Shown piece after piece: positions 61,483-64,000 of a stretch of 64,000 nucleotides of DNA. Both the position numbers and the translations under genes were made by a program. Every line of letters starts with the position of its first letter. The first letter of the stretch is position 1. The notes under the pieces are model-generated. The model saw only the letters and a program-made list of their open reading frames with translations, was not told where the DNA came from and did no database searches. The DNA comes from CALBPI01 sp039027435 (GTDB taxonomy: Bacteria; Pseudomonadota; Gammaproteobacteria; Steroidobacterales; Woeseiaceae): NCBI GenBank assembly GCA_039027435.1, contig JBCCKF010000001.1, positions 248,001 through 312,000 of the forward strand, in the 5' to 3' direction.

Positions 61483-61854
61483 TCAGTTCGAGACTTCGGG
61501 CTGGTCGCCGGTCTCGGCGACCAGCTCATCGAATGTCTTGATCAGGAACAAAAGCTGTTCCGACTCGTACGGCGTGTTCTTCAGCGCCTCTTCCGCATAA
61601 GCAAAGATATTGCTTTGGGCCGGCATGTCACGCACGTCGGTCAGCACCTCGCGCATGCGCGGCAGAAACACCCACTGCATCCACTCTGAGAAGTTGAGCG
61701 TGTCGTAACAGAAAGGTTCGATGCTTGAGAGCGCCCGATGGGGCGGAGCCTCACTCGTCCATAAGTCGAGGCGACGCAACTCATGTTCGATGTTGTCGGT
61801 CACCGCGATCAGGGCGTCTTGGCGTTGTTCGCCAACAGTGCTGATGGTATTCAC
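61483..61854 (-). CDS. yqcC: YqcC-family protein (DUF446)
   Basis: A 123-residue cytosolic protein of the YqcC family. Typical blocks are DNIEHELRRLDLWTSEAPPH, SIEPFCYDTLNFSEWMQWVF and PRMREVLTD. The structure is helical and the function unknown. The GTG at 61854 follows a GGGGG ribosome-binding site; a start at 61899 would be longer with no resemblance. Its stop directly abuts the rpoD stop. Confidence 0.88.
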   Translation of the reverse strand: MNTISTVGEQRQDALIAVTDNIEHELRRLDLWTSEAPPHRALSSIEPFCYDTLNFSEWMQWVFLPRMREVLTDVRDMPAQSNIFAYAEEALKNTPYESEQLLFLIKTFDELVAETGDQPEVSN

Positions 61855-61908
61855 GCCCCCAGTATACCCAGTCATTCCCGGGTGGCGGAATCCGCGCAAA
61901 GGGTTCAG

Positions 61909-62238
61909 CTAGTGAACCGACGCCGCAAAATCGTAGTTCTGGTCGGCGGGTGCTTCACAGTTTGTCGGAGTCTCCGGCGCTAGCAATGCGCTGACTTGAT
62001 CAACGGCAAACACCATGCCGCTTGCCGAAACAAACATGACGCCGAGCATCAGCATGACCGGAGTACCGCGGAGCACCAGCTGCCGACCAACCATCGTCGG
62101 CTGCGCCATCACGACGCCAGTGCCCAGAATCAGAATCACCGCGGCAAGAAAGAAAGCACCGCCGATCCAGGCGGTGAGCGCAAGAGCGCCCGTCACGGTG
62201 TAGATGAACAGCGAAACTCGATTGATCTGTGCGTTCAT
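61909..62238 (-). CDS. Small membrane protein, function unknown
   Basis: A 109-residue inner-membrane protein with three hydrophobic helices (VSLFIYTVTGALALTAWIGG, FFLAAVILILGTGVVM, TPVMLMLGVMFVSASGMVF) and a polar periplasmic tail with one Cys. No family recognised. It stands alone between yqcC and the XRE-regulator pair, with GGAGT 7 bases before the ATG. Confidence 0.6.
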   Translation of the reverse strand: MNAQINRVSLFIYTVTGALALTAWIGGAFFLAAVILILGTGVVMAQPTMVGRQLVLRGTPVMLMLGVMFVSASGMVFAVDQVSALLAPETPTNCEAPADQNYDFAASVH

Positions 62239-62354
62239 GTGGTACTCCAGAGTCGCCTCCCTGGCGACGGTTCAACAGGCTCAATTTCCTGTTGTTTGAA
62301 ATTTAGATGCCGCATCTGACAAAAGCGTTGCATCACGATTGCAGTTTTTTGGTT

Positions 62355-62618
62355 TCAGGTATTACGATCCGCGACCAATTGGGCTGTGGTGAGCGGCGCA
62401 AACGGCTCCGTTGAGAACAATGCGTCAAGCGATACGCCCAGAGCGGCGCTGATTCGCAACGCCAGATCCATACTGAGGTTGTACTCGCCCCGCTCGATGT
62501 AACCGATCGTCTGTGGATGGGCATCGACTTGCTCCGCGAGCGCCTTGCGTGACATGCCACGCTCGGTCCTGAGCAACCGGACCCGGTTGTGGTAGCTGAC
62601 CTGCTTCTTTGGTGCCAT
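62355..62618 (-). CDS. XRE-family transcriptional regulator, small
   Basis: An 87-residue DNA-binding protein with a Cro/C1-type helix-turn-helix (NRVRLLRTERGMSRKALAEQ, VDAHPQTIGYIERGEYN, SMDLALRISAALGVSLDALF). Such small YozG-like regulators commonly sit beside a gene for a membrane protein and autoregulate. Here it starts one base after the stop of the membrane-protein gene and shares its transcript. Confidence 0.92.
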   Translation of the reverse strand: MAPKKQVSYHNRVRLLRTERGMSRKALAEQVDAHPQTIGYIERGEYNLSMDLALRISAALGVSLDALFSTEPFAPLTTAQLVADRNT

Positions 62619-62619
62619 G

Positions 62620-63099
62620 TCACTCGTCCTCCGCGGTATCAGCGGGTTGTGTCCAGGCGACGATGACCCGTGGCAGCGCCATTCCCCAGGAAAACCCCAG
62701 CATGATGTAGACGATCAGGATCATCAGGGCGTGCTCGCTATCGATCACGAGCCCCATCAACGGTGCCGTGAGGATGATCCAGATCAGGCTGAAGTAGTAG
62801 GCGCGACGGAACGCGCTATCGCGGAGCGCGATTTGATATTCATCGAGGCGCGCGTCTTTCAGCTCGAAGATGCCCCGGGTCGACATATTCAGCATGCCCA
62901 TCAGGTAGATCGCCGCGATCCCAGCCGGAATCAAAGGCCAGACAATGTCGAGAGTTAGCAGTCCGAGCGAACCCGCGGTCGCGACGTGTATCAACATCAC
63001 ACCAATCGCTACACTACGTCGCCGAAGCGGTGTCTGAAACCAGTCCACCATAGGACCCCGGAATAATCGATCGAGGTAACCGTCCAATTTGTCCCGCAT
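62620..63099 (-). CDS. Four-helix membrane protein paired with an XRE regulator
   Basis: A 159-residue inner-membrane protein with four hydrophobic helices (SVAIGVMLIHVATAGSLGLL, LIPAGIAAIYLMGMLNM, FRRAYYFSLIWIILTAPLMG, ALMILIVYIMLGFSWGM). The length and pattern match the DUF2178-like proteins usually found with small XRE regulators, but the family call is tentative. First gene of a two-gene operon. The ATG is 28 bases from an AT-rich palindrome that may be its operator. Confidence 0.65.
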   Translation of the reverse strand: MRDKLDGYLDRLFRGPMVDWFQTPLRRRSVAIGVMLIHVATAGSLGLLTLDIVWPLIPAGIAAIYLMGMLNMSTRGIFELKDARLDEYQIALRDSAFRRAYYFSLIWIILTAPLMGLVIDSEHALMILIVYIMLGFSWGMALPRVIVAWTQPADTAEDE

Positions 63100-63127
63100 T
63101 GCTGACTCCCGTTCTTAGCTACGAATT

Positions 63128-63143
63128 ATAGTAAATATACTAT
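63128..63143. promoter_or_regulatory. AT-rich palindrome, possible XRE operator
   Basis: ATAGTA-AATA-TACTAT, a perfect 6-bp inverted repeat with a 4-base centre, overlaps potential -10 elements of both the minus-strand membrane-protein/XRE operon (29 bases to its ATG) and gph on the plus strand. Autoregulation is an inference from position. Confidence 0.45.
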
Positions 63144-63191
63144 TTTTTATATTTATTGATTGTCAATACGTATTCTGAAGGACGAAAAACT

Positions 63192-63866
63192 GTGCACAAT
63201 CTCACACGACCCAGCGCGATTCTGTTCGATTTGGACGGCACTCTGGTCGATAGCGCACCAGATTTAACGGCGGCACTGGTCGATGCTCTAGCTCCCCTCG
63301 GTGTCACTTGCAGCGAAGCCGACGTTCGAAGCTGGGTCGGGCGTGGCGCCAAAGTCTTGGTGGAACGGGCCCTCGCCAGCAAACGTCCCGACTTGCTCCC
63401 TGTAGGCGTCGATCAAACCCTGCTGGCTTTTCTGGAGGCCTACAGCGACCACAATGGAGAGGCGGCTCGCTGTTATGCCGGGGTGAAGGAGACGCTCTTC
63501 GCATTGAAAGCGTCCGACGTGACCTTGGCGGTGGTCACCAACAAACCGATCCGGTTCGTTCCCGAGCTGCTGGAGCGACTGGGCATACGCGGTGTTTTCG
63601 ATGTGCTGGTTGGTGGCGACTCAACTTCAGCTCGCAAACCGGATCCCGAGCCGCTCCTGGAAACCTGCGCGACGCTCGGAGTCAACGCTCGGGATTGCTG
63701 GATGGTCGGAGACTCAGCGAATGATGCTGATGCCGCTCATGCCATCGACATGCCATTTATCTGGATGACCTACGGGTATCACGGAGGCGCCACCGCCGAC
63801 GAGCTCCGCCCTACCCTGGCACTAGACCGTTTCGATGCGCTCACGACGCTGGTGGAGAACTGCTAG
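63192..63866 (+). CDS. gph: Phosphoglycolate phosphatase, HAD superfamily
   Basis: A 224-residue HAD hydrolase removing phosphate from 2-phosphoglycolate. Motif I is FDLDGTLVDSAPDL. VVTNKPIRFVPELLE is motif II, with Lys in GDSTSARKPDPEPL (motif III) and GDSANDADAAHA (motif IV). A helical cap separates motifs I and II. GTG at 63192 is preferred, with GAAGGA 8-10 bases upstream; a TTG at 63156 gives 12 extra residues. A tRNA gene follows 16 bases after the stop. Confidence 0.92.
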   Translation: MHNLTRPSAILFDLDGTLVDSAPDLTAALVDALAPLGVTCSEADVRSWVGRGAKVLVERALASKRPDLLPVGVDQTLLAFLEAYSDHNGEAARCYAGVKETLFALKASDVTLAVVTNKPIRFVPELLERLGIRGVFDVLVGGDSTSARKPDPEPLLETCATLGVNARDCWMVGDSANDADAAHAIDMPFIWMTYGYHGGATADELRPTLALDRFDALTTLVENC

Positions 63867-63882
63867 AATCCGCCGCTCTGGC

Positions 63883-63959
<77 letters not shown>

Positions 63960-64000
63960 CTCCTTTCTTTTCTTGACCCAGTGTGTACGGGAGCATGGTT

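Overview
The window looks like the chromosome of a free-living, aerobic, moderately GC-rich gammaproteobacterium. It encodes an LPS core pathway (waaA, hldE), TolC, two TonB-dependent receptors, a DegQ-type protease, a soluble lytic transglycosylase, a split B12-dependent ribonucleotide reductase, and the classical tsaD / rpsU-yqeY-dnaG-rpoD neighbourhood. A PPi-type phosphofructokinase next to adk is reminiscent of Chromatiales/Methylococcales-like lineages. Nothing here fixes the genus.

Layout. 1-11 kb is core metabolism and envelope: rnd (5' cut), adk, pfp, a GGDEF-EAL protein, pcm, a rhodanese, tolC behind a strong promoter with a palindromic operator, then waaA and hldE. 11-16 kb holds two TonB-dependent receptors. 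One has a Fur-like palindrome upstream. The other, ZnuD-like, has a near-perfect Zur box shared with a divergent acyltransferase. 16-33 kb is mostly sensing and surface functions: a NIT-PAS chemoreceptor, a 1032-residue PKD/InlB-type lipoprotein, a NarL-type two-component pair, a thioredoxin-like/Asp-box exported pair, and a tightly overlapping operon of ECF sigma factor, anti-sigma-like membrane protein, HEAT-repeat protein, small exported protein and serine-hydrolase lipoprotein.

34-41.7 kb is the unusual part. Small, mostly unrecognised genes are laid out one per cassette and separated by about 55-86-bp imperfectly palindromic repeats (GGCCG ... TGCTACGAT ... TGACCCATA). The repeats start 4-46 nt after each stop codon and carry an extended -10-like element ahead of the next gene. 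Recognisable members look like polymorphic-toxin immunity families (SUKH-like, DUF4274, DUF4303), with a decayed gene and a possible CTG-start small gene. No integrase or toxin is visible. This is the best candidate for an undescribed system in the window.

41.7-64 kb returns to housekeeping: nrdJb-nrdJa with NrdR-like boxes, degQ behind a sigma-E-like promoter, slt with a terminator hairpin inside its signal-peptide region, an NDUFA9-like protein, a metallo-aminopeptidase lipoprotein, cca, uppP, a MidA-type methyltransferase, an S41 peptidase, folB, tsaD, rpsU, yqeY, dnaG, rpoD, yqcC, two small membrane proteins with an XRE regulator, gph, and a tRNA with a CAT anticodon that is best read as tRNA-Ile2.

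All calls rest on reading the sequence and on family knowledge; no searches were run. Start codons were re-chosen where ribosome-binding sites, signal peptides or overlaps favoured an internal start.
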